Assembly (NCBI RefSeq): GCF_030811855.1
Contig: NZ_JAUSRN010000002.1
Coordinates: 248,001 to 312,000 of the forward strand
DNA from: Variovorax paradoxus
Lineage (GTDB): Bacteria; Pseudomonadota; Gammaproteobacteria; Burkholderiales; Burkholderiaceae_C
Reading direction: 5' to 3'
DNA length: 64,000 bases
In this document: positions 39,100 to 47,790 of the stretch, one piece after another
Layout: each line of letters begins with the position of its first letter
How positions within the stretch are numbered: position 1 is the first letter of the stretch
Made by a program: the position numbers and the translations under genes
The notes under the pieces: generated by a model
Seen by the model: only the letters and a program-made list of their open reading frames with translations
What the model was told of the DNA's origin: nothing
The model's database searches: none

Positions 39100-40475
39100 C
39101 GCTGCGCCTGAAGATCAACCTCATCGTCAGCCTGCTGACCCTGCTGTTCGTCACGGCCATGCTCGCGCTGCAGCTGCGCGCCATGCGCGAATCGGTGCAC
39201 GAGGAAGTCGTGGCGGCCAACCGCGTGGCCGCGCAGCTGCTGAATCGCACCGCATGGCTCTATGCGGCCCAGGGCACGCCGGCGATGCTGTCGTTTTTGC
39301 AGGGCGTGGGGCGCGTGCGTTCCAACGACATCACGCTGCTCGACAACGACGACCAGGTCTTGTACAGCTCGCCAACCTCGGTCTACAAGGCCGGCCGCGA
39401 TGCGCCCGACTGGTTCGCCGGGCTGGTCTCGCCGCCGCCCTCTAAGTTGTCCATCGCCTTTCCTGGCGGCAAACTGGTGGTGCACTCCAACGCCTCGCGC
39501 GCCGTACTCGATGCCTGGGACGATTTCGTATTGCTGATGCTCAGTGCGCTCGGCTTGCTGGCGGTCGTCAATGCGGGCGTGTTCTGGCTCGTGGGCCGCG
39601 CGACGCGCCCGTTCGCCGACATCGTCGATGCACTCAACCAGCTCGAGAGCGGGCGCTTCGACGTGGCACTGCGCACCCTGCCCGGCACCGAGGCCGCGGC
39701 CATCGGCGCCGCGTTCAACCGCATGGTCGGCATGCTGCAGCAGCACATCGAGACCGAGCGGCGCGCGGTGCGGGCCGAAAGCCGCCTTTCCGAAAGCCGC
39801 GAGCTGGGCCGCTGGGTCGACCAGAAGATCGAGCAGGAACGCCGCCTCATCGCACGCGAGCTGCACGACGAGTTGGGCCAATCGGTCACCGCGATGCGCA
39901 GCATGGCGTTGTCGATCGCGCAGCGCGTGCAGGCGCTCGATCCGCAGGCGGAGCAGGCGGCGCGGCTGATCGCCGAGGAATCGGCGCGCCTGTACACCGC
40001 CATGCACGGCATGATCCCGCGCCTGACGCCGCTGGTTCTCGACAAGTTCGGGCTGGTGGCTGCGCTCGAAGACCTGGTCGAGCGCACGCGTAACAGCCAC
40101 GGCGGCGTGGAGCTCGAATGGCGCCTCGGCATCGAACTCGATCGCCTCCGGCTGGACACCGACACGGCGCTGGTCTTGTACCGCGCTGCGCAGGAAGGCA
40201 TCACCAACGCGCTGCGGCACGGCGAGGCGCACCGCATTGTGCTGGCGCTGGAGGGCGACGAACACGCGGTGAATCTCATGCTCACCGACGACGGCCGCGG
40301 GCTTCCCGGCCCTGAAGCCGCAAGGGAAACCAGCGTCGGGCACTATGGCCTGCGTTGGCTCGCCGAGCGCATCGACAGCCTCGGCGGCGAATTGCGCCTT
40401 GAACCCGCCGTACCCAGCGGCGCCCGATTGACGGTGCGCCTGCCCTTGCCGGCGGCCGCCACGGAGAACTCATGA
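39096..40475 (+). CDS. Membrane sensor histidine kinase, NarX/UhpB type
   Basis: The protein has 459 residues. Membrane helices lie near 8-28 and about 145-165, bracketing a periplasmic domain of about 115 residues. A HAMP domain follows (VGRATRPFADIVDALNQLESG). The HisKA_3 phospho-acceptor is H257 in ARELHDELGQ, and the ATPase domain has EGITNALRHGEA and TDDGRGLPG. It partners the response regulator that overlaps it by ATGA. Placement between pqq and xox suggests control of methanol oxidation, by analogy with MxcQE/MxbDM-like systems. Confidence 0.93.
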   Translation: MTLRLKINLIVSLLTLLFVTAMLALQLRAMRESVHEEVVAANRVAAQLLNRTAWLYAAQGTPAMLSFLQGVGRVRSNDITLLDNDDQVLYSSPTSVYKAGRDAPDWFAGLVSPPPSKLSIAFPGGKLVVHSNASRAVLDAWDDFVLLMLSALGLLAVVNAGVFWLVGRATRPFADIVDALNQLESGRFDVALRTLPGTEAAAIGAAFNRMVGMLQQHIETERRAVRAESRLSESRELGRWVDQKIEQERRLIARELHDELGQSVTAMRSMALSIAQRVQALDPQAEQAARLIAEESARLYTAMHGMIPRLTPLVLDKFGLVAALEDLVERTRNSHGGVELEWRLGIELDRLRLDTDTALVLYRAAQEGITNALRHGEAHRIVLALEGDEHAVNLMLTDDGRGLPGPEAARETSVGHYGLRWLAERIDSLGGELRLEPAVPSGARLTVRLPLPAAATENS

Positions 40476-41122
40476 ACAACCAAGCGGATCAGACGATTCG
40501 AGTGATGCTGGTCGATGACCATGCGCTGGTGCGCATGGGTTTTCGCATGCTGCTGGCCGACGCGAAGATCGAGGTGGCAGCCGAAGCCGACACCGGCGAG
40601 CAGGCCTGCCAGGACTATCCGCAAGTGCGCCCCGACCTGGTGGTGATGGACCTCTCGATGCCCGGCATGGGCGGCCTGGAGGCGCTTCGTCGCCTGCTGG
40701 CCCACGACCCAAAGGCGCGCGTGCTGGCGTTGTCCGCTCACGAGGACACGATCCATCCGCGCCGGGTGCTGCGCGCCGGCGCGCTGGGCTACCTGGCCAA
40801 GCGAAGTGCCCCCGAGGCGCTGATCGCCGCCGTGAGGGCCGTGGCGCGCGGCGAGCGCTACATCGACGCGACCACCGCGCAAGCCCTGGCCACGGCACAG
40901 ATCGAAGGCGAGGCCAATCCGGCCGACCTGCTCAGCGAGCGCGAGTTCTCTGTCTTCATCCAGCTCGCGCGCGGCATGACGGTGGCGCAGATTGCGAGCA
41001 CGCTGAATTTGTCGCTCAGCACGGTGGGCTCGCACCTGTACCGCGTGAAGCAGAAGCTGGGCGCGGTCAACCAGGCCGAGCTGACATGGGTGGCGCTGCG
41101 CTGGGGGTTGATCCAGGTTTAG
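40472..41122 (+). CDS. NarL/LuxR-family response regulator
   Basis: The product has 216 residues: receiver domain with phosphorylatable D60 (VVMDLSMPGMGG) and K in LAKRSAP, then a LuxR helix-turn-helix (LSEREFSVFIQLARGMTVAQIASTLNLSLSTVGSHLYRVKQKLG). It is coupled to the kinase gene. Targets may include the dyads at 38039-38071 or 22859-22886. Confidence 0.94.
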   Translation: MNNQADQTIRVMLVDDHALVRMGFRMLLADAKIEVAAEADTGEQACQDYPQVRPDLVVMDLSMPGMGGLEALRRLLAHDPKARVLALSAHEDTIHPRRVLRAGALGYLAKRSAPEALIAAVRAVARGERYIDATTAQALATAQIEGEANPADLLSEREFSVFIQLARGMTVAQIASTLNLSLSTVGSHLYRVKQKLGAVNQAELTWVALRWGLIQV

Positions 41123-41146
41123 GGCGCCCGCGCACGGGCCTTCGGT

Positions 41147-41803
41147 TCAGCTGCGCTCGAGAATCGGCCAGCCGGCTTTCAGCGCATGGGCGCGCAGTCG
41201 CTGGTCAGGAGCCACCGCCACCGGATCCGACACCGCCTCCAGCAACGGCAGGTCGCTGGTCGAATCGGAATAGAACCACGACCGTTCGAGCGCATCAAGG
41301 CGCGTGCCGTGCAGCGCCAGCCACTGGTTGACGTGCATCAGTTTGTGCACGCCGAAGCAGGGGTCGCCGTCGATGCCGCCGTCGAGCGTGTCGTCGATCA
41401 CCAGCGAGCGCGTCGCCAGTACGTCGGTCACGCCGAACACACGGCCGAAAGGCTCGGCGATGAAGCGGGTGGTGGCGGTCACGATGGCGCAGAGGTGGCC
41501 CGCGTCCTGGTGCTTCTTGACCAGCGCACGCATCTGGTCCGGCACGCGCGGCGAAATTTCGACCTCGAACTCCGCCGCCCATTGCCGCAGCGTGGCCATG
41601 GCAAAGCTTGCCAGCGGCGCGACGCTGACGCGATGCAGTTCACGGATGTCGAGCGTGCCGTCCACGTATTGCTGGCAGTAGCCCAGGTAGACGGTCTCGG
41701 CATCCGCCGGCAGCACGCCGCGCGCCACGAGGAAGCGCGTCCAGGCCATGCCACTGTCGTATGGGATCAGCGTGTGGTCGAGGTCGAACAGCGCGAGCTT
41801 CAT
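41147..41803 (-). CDS. HAD-IB phosphatase (SerB-like) of the fhc operon
   Basis: The product has 218 residues with motif I LALFDLDHTLIPYDSG, motif II VTATTRF, and motif III/IV around SDSTSDLPLLE. The family acts on small phosphomonoesters such as phosphoserine. It is the last gene of a run fhcB-A-D-C, fae-like, pabBC, this gene, 31 bp after pabBC. That context suggests a phosphatase step in H4MPT or methylofuran synthesis, but serine metabolism is also possible. Confidence 0.88.
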   Translation of the reverse strand: MKLALFDLDHTLIPYDSGMAWTRFLVARGVLPADAETVYLGYCQQYVDGTLDIRELHRVSVAPLASFAMATLRQWAAEFEVEISPRVPDQMRALVKKHQDAGHLCAIVTATTRFIAEPFGRVFGVTDVLATRSLVIDDTLDGGIDGDPCFGVHKLMHVNQWLALHGTRLDALERSWFYSDSTSDLPLLEAVSDPVAVAPDQRLRAHALKAGWPILERS

Positions 41804-41834
41804 CGCGGAACCGGGATCGAAGCGCGCTCCCGCC

Positions 41835-43757
41835 TCAGGCGGCCGATGCCGCATGGACCTGCGGCTGCAACGGCGGCCGCAGCCGGGATGGCACCTGAGG
41901 AAGTTGCAGCTGCGCCGGCAGCACGCCGCGCAGCGCATTGCACACCACCAGCTTCTGCGCCGCCTGCAGGTCTTCCAGCGACAGGCTGCGTTCCGTGGCC
42001 TCCCAGATCGAGTCTTCGATCAGTACGCCCCGCATTACGCCGGGCAGTGCGCCGTCGGCAACAGGCGGTGTCCACCAGCGCCCGTCGATGCGTGCGAACA
42101 CCGTGCTGCGCCCGCCTTCGACGAGCCGCCCGTCCTCCGTGAAGAACAGGCTGTCAAAGGCACCGGCGCGCTCGGCGGTGCGCACGCCGGCATCGTAGTG
42201 CTGGCGCACTGTGGTCTTGTGCGCGGCCAGCGGGTTGGCATTGGGCAAGCGCTGGCTTGCAATGAGCAGCTTCACCGCGCCGGGGGGCAAAGGCGGAAGC
42301 GCCGAATGCGTGATGCCCATGCGCCCGTCGTACGCCAGCGAAAGGCGCAGGCGCGAAGGCTGGTCGGGTGCCAGTGTGGGCAACGCATTCCGCAGCGCCT
42401 CCATCGCGGCATCGCAGTTGAATTCGAAGCCCAGCACACGCGCGCTGCCCGCCAGCCGCCCCAGGTGGCGGTCCAGGTAGCGGATGCCGTCGCCTGGCGT
42501 GGCCAGCATGGTTTCGAACAGCTCGAAGCCGGGGTCCAAGGCGGTGAGAAAGCGCGCCTTGAGCAGGCACTCTTCGAACTCGTCGGCCGCGTTGCTGTCC
42601 TGCACGATGCCGGCGCCGACGCCCATGCGCAGCGGCCTCGCGCCCTGCGATTCCGCACCGAGCGTGAGCGTGCGAATGGCCACCGAAAGGCAGAAGTCGC
42701 CCATGGTCGCGCCTTTCGCGGGCGCCTCGATCCAGCCGATGGCCCCGCAATAAAGGCCGCGCGGCGTGCTCTCCAATTCGGAGATCCATTCCATCGTGCG
42801 ATGCTTGGGCGCACCGGTGATCGAGCCGCAGGGGAACACAGCGCGCAGCAGCTCGGGCATGCCCACACCCGGGCGTAGCTTCGCTTGCACGGTCGAGGTC
42901 ATCTGGAACACCGTGGCATACGGCTCGACGGCAAAGAGCATGGGCACCTTGACCGAGCCCGTGCACGCCACGCGGCCGATGTCGTTGCGCAGCAGGTCGA
43001 CGATCATCACGTTTTCGGCGCGATTCTTGGTGTCGACCGACAGCAGGCGCGCCATCTCGCTGTCGCCCTCGGGCGCAACCGCGCGTGCCGCCGTGCCCTT
43101 CATGGGCCTGGCCGTAAGCACGCCGGCGTCGTGGCGCAAGAACAGTTCGGGCGAGCAAGAGAGCACGTGCGTGATGTTGTCTTCGCTGCCTTCCGGCAAT
43201 GCGATCAGCGCACCATAGGCCACGGGCTGCCGCTCGCGCAGGCGACGGTACAGCGCGACGGGCGAGCCATGGCTCTGCCCGTTCAGCCGGTACGTGAAGT
43301 TGACCTGGTAGGTCTCGCCCGCCGCAATGGCGCCGTGAATGCGCGCGATGGCGTCGGTGAACGCGGCCTCGTCGATGCTGGGTTGCAGGTTCATCACGCC
43401 GGCGGGTGGCGGCTGGCCGGCTGCATGCGTGTCGTCCGCCTCGTGTTTTTCGAGCCAAGCCGCCACCTCGGCAGCCGAGAGCCTTTCGCAATCGCGGAAT
43501 ATCAGCACGCGCAGTGCCGAAGCATCGTTGGCCGCGAGCCTCCTCTGCCCCGCGTGAAGCAGCTTGGCGCCCCATTCGTAGTCGGCCAGCAGCACCGCGT
43601 GCAGGCCTTGCCGCAAGTCGGCATCGACGCGCGCCCACACCCTGTCGAGGCGCGCCGCGTCGGTGCACCGGTGCTCGCGCACGAAGCCCGTGTGCAGCCG
43701 GCTGGTGGGCCGCTCGGGCGTCGAGCCGCAGTCATCGAGGAGCGCGAAGGAAGGCAC
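41835..43757 (-). CDS. pabBC: Fused aminodeoxychorismate synthase/lyase (PabB-PabC)
   Basis: The protein has about 640 residues. The first 390 or so are a chorismate-using PabB domain (ETYQVNFTYRL, SPELFLR, PMKGTAAR, DLLRNDIGRV, VFPCGSITGAPK, GLYCGAIGWI). The C-terminal about 220 are a PabC class IV PLP lyase (FELFETMLA, AAHKTTVRQHYD, EGGRSTVFARIDGRWWTPP). It makes p-aminobenzoate, a building block of folate and of H4MPT. A GTG at 43757, three bases past the fae-like stop, is taken as start; upstream sequence in frame has no PabB features. Confidence 0.9.
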   Translation of the reverse strand: MPSFALLDDCGSTPERPTSRLHTGFVREHRCTDAARLDRVWARVDADLRQGLHAVLLADYEWGAKLLHAGQRRLAANDASALRVLIFRDCERLSAAEVAAWLEKHEADDTHAAGQPPPAGVMNLQPSIDEAAFTDAIARIHGAIAAGETYQVNFTYRLNGQSHGSPVALYRRLRERQPVAYGALIALPEGSEDNITHVLSCSPELFLRHDAGVLTARPMKGTAARAVAPEGDSEMARLLSVDTKNRAENVMIVDLLRNDIGRVACTGSVKVPMLFAVEPYATVFQMTSTVQAKLRPGVGMPELLRAVFPCGSITGAPKHRTMEWISELESTPRGLYCGAIGWIEAPAKGATMGDFCLSVAIRTLTLGAESQGARPLRMGVGAGIVQDSNAADEFEECLLKARFLTALDPGFELFETMLATPGDGIRYLDRHLGRLAGSARVLGFEFNCDAAMEALRNALPTLAPDQPSRLRLSLAYDGRMGITHSALPPLPPGAVKLLIASQRLPNANPLAAHKTTVRQHYDAGVRTAERAGAFDSLFFTEDGRLVEGGRSTVFARIDGRWWTPPVADGALPGVMRGVLIEDSIWEATERSLSLEDLQAAQKLVVCNALRGVLPAQLQLPQVPSRLRPPLQPQVHAASAA

Positions 43758-43759
43758 GG

Positions 43760-44293
43760 TCAGCTCCAGTCGTCCATATCGTGCTTGATGCGATGGCGGT
43801 TGGCAATCAGCTCCTCCACCGAGGGCTCGTTGTGGAGCGCACGGCGGATCGCGAGCTTGGTGGCTTCGTAGTTGGTACGGTACATGTCTTTCTTGTCCAG
43901 GTCCTGGTCCTTGGCGCAGCGCGGATCGATCCACACCAGGCTGATGATGCACAGCGTATTGGCATGTTCTTTGGGAATGATGCCTTCGATCAGGCAATCG
44001 ACCACCGCGTCGGCCGTCGCGCTCTGCACCACGCCGCCGAACAGGTCGATGTTGGCCGCGTCCTTCAGCGTGACCTTGGGCACCATGATGGTCGCGGGCC
44101 GCACCAGCTGGTTGCAGGCCCGGATCGCGAACATCGCAGTGTGGCCCTTGCTCTGCGCCATCATGTTGGCAAAGGCCTGGCCCACGGGGCCGTCGGTTGC
44201 GCCGATCAGGATCTCCGGCATGGCATCGGTGAACTGGCCTTCCCTGGCGAGCACGGTGGCTTCGCCGGCATGAAAAAGATAAGGATGCGTCAT
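43760..44293 (-). CDS. Fae-like protein lacking the catalytic histidine
   Basis: The product has 177 residues with a full Fae fold (ILIGATDGPVGQAFANMM, NQLVRPATIMVPKVTLKDA, GGVVQSATADAVVDCLIEGIIP, and LVWIDPRC). Compared with the true Fae at 59004-59516, the histidine of VAHIDLIIG (H22 there) is a methionine here (M25 in DAMPEILIG). The condensation of formaldehyde with H4MPT is therefore doubtful. A sensing, binding or altered aldehyde role is possible. It lies 31 bp after fhcC and just before pabBC. Confidence 0.88.
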   Translation of the reverse strand: MTHPYLFHAGEATVLAREGQFTDAMPEILIGATDGPVGQAFANMMAQSKGHTAMFAIRACNQLVRPATIMVPKVTLKDAANIDLFGGVVQSATADAVVDCLIEGIIPKEHANTLCIISLVWIDPRCAKDQDLDKKDMYRTNYEATKLAIRRALHNEPSVEELIANRHRIKHDMDDWS

Positions 44294-44324
44294 AAGCACT
44301 CGAGGTTGAAAGTTGGGAAGGGAG

Positions 44325-45152
44325 TCATAAGCACGTGATGAGCTCGCCCTTGCCGTCGGCCGAAAGATCGCCCAGATGGCGCTCGATGCGGCGTGCCGGC
44401 AGGTCGCTGAACAATCCGCCATGGCGCGCGAGGTCTCGCGCCAGAAGCGCCCAGAACACCGGCGTTGCAGCCCGGTTGGGCACAAAGGTCAGCGCCGATC
44501 CAACGCCTTCCGGCAAGGCCGCTCCAGCCTCCACAAAGACGATGCTGCCGCGGCGCATGCCAAAGCCCGCATGCGCGCCGACACTGCCACCCACGCCGAT
44601 CGTACCCGCCACCATGCGCGAGCCCAGGAACGCGCCCGCGCCGCCATGGACCAGCGCGGTGCCGCGGCGCATGCGATCGCCGAAGCGCTCGCCCGCATTG
44701 CCATGGACGATCAAGGTGCCGCCGCGCATGCCGTCCATGCTGCCGGGCAAGGTACTCGCGGCAAAGTCGCCAACGTCGCCTTTCACGTCGATGCTGCCGC
44801 CGGCCATTTCGCAGGCGGCCAGGAGGCCCGCATGGCCTTCGATGGACAGCTCGCCGCCGCGCATGCAGCCGCCCGCGTAGTGGCCGACATGGCCTTCGAC
44901 GCGGATGCTGCCGCCGTCCATCTGCCATCCGATGCGGTCGAAGCGCTCCAGGCTGCCTTCGAAGCGAAGCACGCCCTCCTCGCCCGGCGCAACGTCGAAC
45001 AGTTCGGCCAATGCGAGCATCTCGTTGCCATGGCCCACGGACAGCTGTTCGACCTGATCGGCCGAGAGCTCCGCGAGCGCCGCCGGCGTGATGCCGCGCA
45101 AGTCGACGCGCAATGCCGGCGTCTGCCGTACTCTGAAATGCCATCCGCTCAT
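44325..45152 (-). CDS. fhcC: Formyltransferase/hydrolase complex subunit C (FhcC)
   Basis: The product has 275 residues rich in glycine repeats (GGSIRVEGHVGHYAGGCMRGGELSIEGHAG and similar), a GltB-C/FwdC-type right-handed beta-helix. It belongs to the Fhc complex that turns formyl-H4MPT into formate through methylofuran. Coupled to fhcD by ATGA. Confidence 0.94.
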   Translation of the reverse strand: MSGWHFRVRQTPALRVDLRGITPAALAELSADQVEQLSVGHGNEMLALAELFDVAPGEEGVLRFEGSLERFDRIGWQMDGGSIRVEGHVGHYAGGCMRGGELSIEGHAGLLAACEMAGGSIDVKGDVGDFAASTLPGSMDGMRGGTLIVHGNAGERFGDRMRRGTALVHGGAGAFLGSRMVAGTIGVGGSVGAHAGFGMRRGSIVFVEAGAALPEGVGSALTFVPNRAATPVFWALLARDLARHGGLFSDLPARRIERHLGDLSADGKGELITCL

Positions 45153-46105
45153 GAGGCATCTCCTGCATCGTCCAGCAGCTTGTGCAGATGGAAGTGGAAC
45201 GGGCCCAGCTTGCCGCCATAGTTGCCGGCCGAAATGCGCAACAGCCCACCGGTGGGGCCGATGCCGATGGCCGCCTCCATGCCGACGCGCATGGCCGCGG
45301 CCACGTCGCCCTCGGTCAAGCCGTCGATCACGATCTCCATCACACAGCCGATCTCCTGTGTGGACTGGCCGCCGCTCGCCAACTCGCTGTGAGGCACCAG
45401 GCCGACGAGGCTGGGACAGAACGCATCGTTGGTCGATGCGTTCAGGTTCGCATAGCGGCTGCCGACCTTGGAGCCCGAGCGCACCACGCCGCCCGGAAAC
45501 GGCATGACCACATTGGGCAGCCGCTTCATCGCCACTACCGCGGCTTCGGCGGCGGCCAGCGCGCCATCGGTGTCGCGCGCCAGCAGTAGCAGGTTGCCGC
45601 CGCCAACGGCCTTGACCACGGGCGTGTCTTCCTGTGCGACGAATTCGCCGTCCATCACCGGCACGCGCCAGTAGCGCACGCCGTCGATCACCTTCGAAAT
45701 CTGCCAGCCATCACCGAAGAAACGCAGGTTCTTGCCGAGCGCCGCCACGTCGCTGCCCGCGCCTTTGGGCAGGCCCGCGAACACGGCCGTGGTCGGACAG
45801 GTCAGCACGCATTGGCCGACGCGGCGTTCGAGCTGCTTGCCGAGTTCTTTGCCCGACATGGAAAAAATCAGCACGCTCACACCGGGGCGCCCATCGGGCG
45901 TTTCATGCGGGCCGAGCTCGCGCTCGATGCCGGCCTCGCAGCCACAGGCGATCACCGAGGTGGCGAAACCGGTCGCCGACACGCCGGCGTGGCGCGCCCA
46001 TTCGATGTTGTGTGCCGTGATGACGATGCGCGTGGCCTTCATCGGAAAGGCTTCGGCGAAGGTTTGGTCGATGACGACGCCGTTGCGCTGCACGGAGAAT
46101 GTCAT
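45149..46105 (-). CDS. fhcD: Formylmethanofuran:H4MPT formyltransferase subunit (FhcD/Ftr)
   Basis: The protein has 318 residues typical of Ftr: DTFAEAFPMKATRIVITA-like start (DQTFAEAFPMKATR), GFATSVIACGCEAGIE, RPGVSVLIFSMS and GGNLLLLA. It moves the formyl group between H4MPT and methylofuran. The ATG at 46105 overlaps the fhcA stop. The frame upstream of it does not look coding. Confidence 0.95.
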   Translation of the reverse strand: MTFSVQRNGVVIDQTFAEAFPMKATRIVITAHNIEWARHAGVSATGFATSVIACGCEAGIERELGPHETPDGRPGVSVLIFSMSGKELGKQLERRVGQCVLTCPTTAVFAGLPKGAGSDVAALGKNLRFFGDGWQISKVIDGVRYWRVPVMDGEFVAQEDTPVVKAVGGGNLLLLARDTDGALAAAEAAVVAMKRLPNVVMPFPGGVVRSGSKVGSRYANLNASTNDAFCPSLVGLVPHSELASGGQSTQEIGCVMEIVIDGLTEGDVAAAMRVGMEAAIGIGPTGGLLRISAGNYGGKLGPFHFHLHKLLDDAGDAS

Positions 46106-47790
46106 GACGACGACGTCTCCTGGAAGCAAGCCGCCGGCAGCAGGCGCCCGCCGTTGCAGCACTGGCACAGCTCGTCGTGGCCAATGGCAATGTGGTCGAA
46201 GTTGACCGAGCCTTCTGCCGCAAGATGCCGGCGCAAGCGCTGCTCGATGCCGCGATCGTAGTTCGGCGCAACGAAGTGCGTGCCGCCCACCGGCGCCGCA
46301 GTGACGCGCCCCGCGCGCGACACCAGCACACCGTCCTTGAACACGTATTCGGGGGTCGCGAACATGGCCTCGCGGTCAGGGTTCTCGCGGTACACCGCAA
46401 TGTCGGCCGCCGCGCCCGCGCCCAGGTGGCCGCGGTCAGGCAGGCCGAGCAGACGTGCTGGGCCGGCGCGCGTCATGATGGCAATTTCGTAGAGCGAGAG
46501 CTCGCGCGTGATCGAGCGTAGCGCGGCCTGCGCCGCCACTTCAGGGTGCAGCTTGGCCAGCTGCTCCTCGCGAAAGCTGCGGTCCATCAAGAGGCGAATC
46601 AAATGCGGGTAGCTCGTGAACGGGCCGCCGTTGGGATGGTCGGTAGTCAGCACCACGCGCCACGGATCGTCGACCAACAAGAAGATCTCCAGCCCGATGA
46701 CCCACTGCAGCGCATTCACATAGCTCTGCTCGCGGTAGCGGAACGGCACCACACCGCAGCCGGCTTCGCATTCGATGTCGGCGCCGAGCCACTTGCGCGG
46801 ATCGGCCAGGCCCGACTGCGCATGCTGGCGCATCGTGTCGCCCGAGGCCGTGACGGTCTGACCGAACATGATCTGGCCCACGTCGATGCTCACGTTCTTG
46901 TTCGCGTTCACCACTTCGGCCAGCTGCAGCGCGGCCGAAGAAAACTTCTTCGGTCCCTCGGTGCCGTAGGCGTGGAACTGGATGTGCGTGAGGTGCCCCG
47001 GCAGGCCGTCGAGTGCGGCGATGGTGTCGAGCGTGGACTGGATGTTGCCGGCCACGCCCAGGTTGCTACCGTGGATGTGCAGTGGATGCGGCACGCCCAG
47101 TTCGCGCAGCGCGCGGGCCAGCGTGTGCACCACCTGCCGCGGCGTGACCTGCCAGTGCACGTGGTTCTCATCGACGTCGAGCTTGCGCTGGTTGAACTTG
47201 AAGGCAGATATCCCGCCGGGGTTCACCACCTTCACGCCCATCGCCTTGCTGGCGTTGATGGTCCACCCCGCGTAATCGCGAATGCGCTCGAAATCCCAGC
47301 GCTCGGCCAGCATCCGCAGAAACAGCTCGTCGTTGCCGAGCATCACGTAGGCGCCGTGGTCGAGGATGGGCGTGTCGCCCATCTCCATGTGCGTGTGGCG
47401 CGCATTGCAGGCCATCATGGCCGGCTCGAAGGCTGCCGTGTAGCCCATCTCCACATAGCGGTAGCCGGTGGCCAGCGTGCCGGGCGTGCAGGTGCCGCAA
47501 GAGGCCAGCTCCAGCACGTTGTCGGGCAGCGCCACCGGGTTTGCGTTGGCGCGGTGGTCTTCGGGCAGCAGCATGCGCGCGAGGTTGACCTTGCCGCCGC
47601 CGATGTGGGTATGCATATCGATGCCGCCCGCCATCACGATGCAGCCGCCGAGGTCGATCTCCTCGGTGGCAGCTTCGTGCGGCGCAAGCTCGACCATGCG
47701 GCCGTCGCGCACGTACAGGTCGCGCACCTCGTCGCAACCGTTCCCAGGGTCGATGACGCGGCCGCCGCGCAGGCGAAGTGTGGCCGTCAT
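46102..47790 (-). CDS. fhcA: Formyltransferase/hydrolase complex subunit A (FhcA)
   Basis: The product has 562 residues of the amidohydrolase fold. The first metal-binding pair is H60 and H62 (HTHIGGGKVN), with later LHIHGSNLG, HIQFHAYG and TTDHPNGGPF. It is the FwdA-like subunit that hydrolyses formyl-methylofuran to formate. Coupled by ATGA to fhcB and fhcD. Confidence 0.95.
   Translation of the reverse strand: MTATLRLRGGRVIDPGNGCDEVRDLYVRDGRMVELAPHEAATEEIDLGGCIVMAGGIDMHTHIGGGKVNLARMLLPEDHRANANPVALPDNVLELASCGTCTPGTLATGYRYVEMGYTAAFEPAMMACNARHTHMEMGDTPILDHGAYVMLGNDELFLRMLAERWDFERIRDYAGWTINASKAMGVKVVNPGGISAFKFNQRKLDVDENHVHWQVTPRQVVHTLARALRELGVPHPLHIHGSNLGVAGNIQSTLDTIAALDGLPGHLTHIQFHAYGTEGPKKFSSAALQLAEVVNANKNVSIDVGQIMFGQTVTASGDTMRQHAQSGLADPRKWLGADIECEAGCGVVPFRYREQSYVNALQWVIGLEIFLLVDDPWRVVLTTDHPNGGPFTSYPHLIRLLMDRSFREEQLAKLHPEVAAQAALRSITRELSLYEIAIMTRAGPARLLGLPDRGHLGAGAAADIAVYRENPDREAMFATPEYVFKDGVLVSRAGRVTAAPVGGTHFVAPNYDRGIEQRLRRHLAAEGSVNFDHIAIGHDELCQCCNGGRLLPAACFQETSSS

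Noticed and set aside
43757..43997. Longer N-terminus for PabBC starting at 43997
   Set aside because: The added residues overlap the Fae-like gene, are Arg/His/Gln-rich and not PabB-like.
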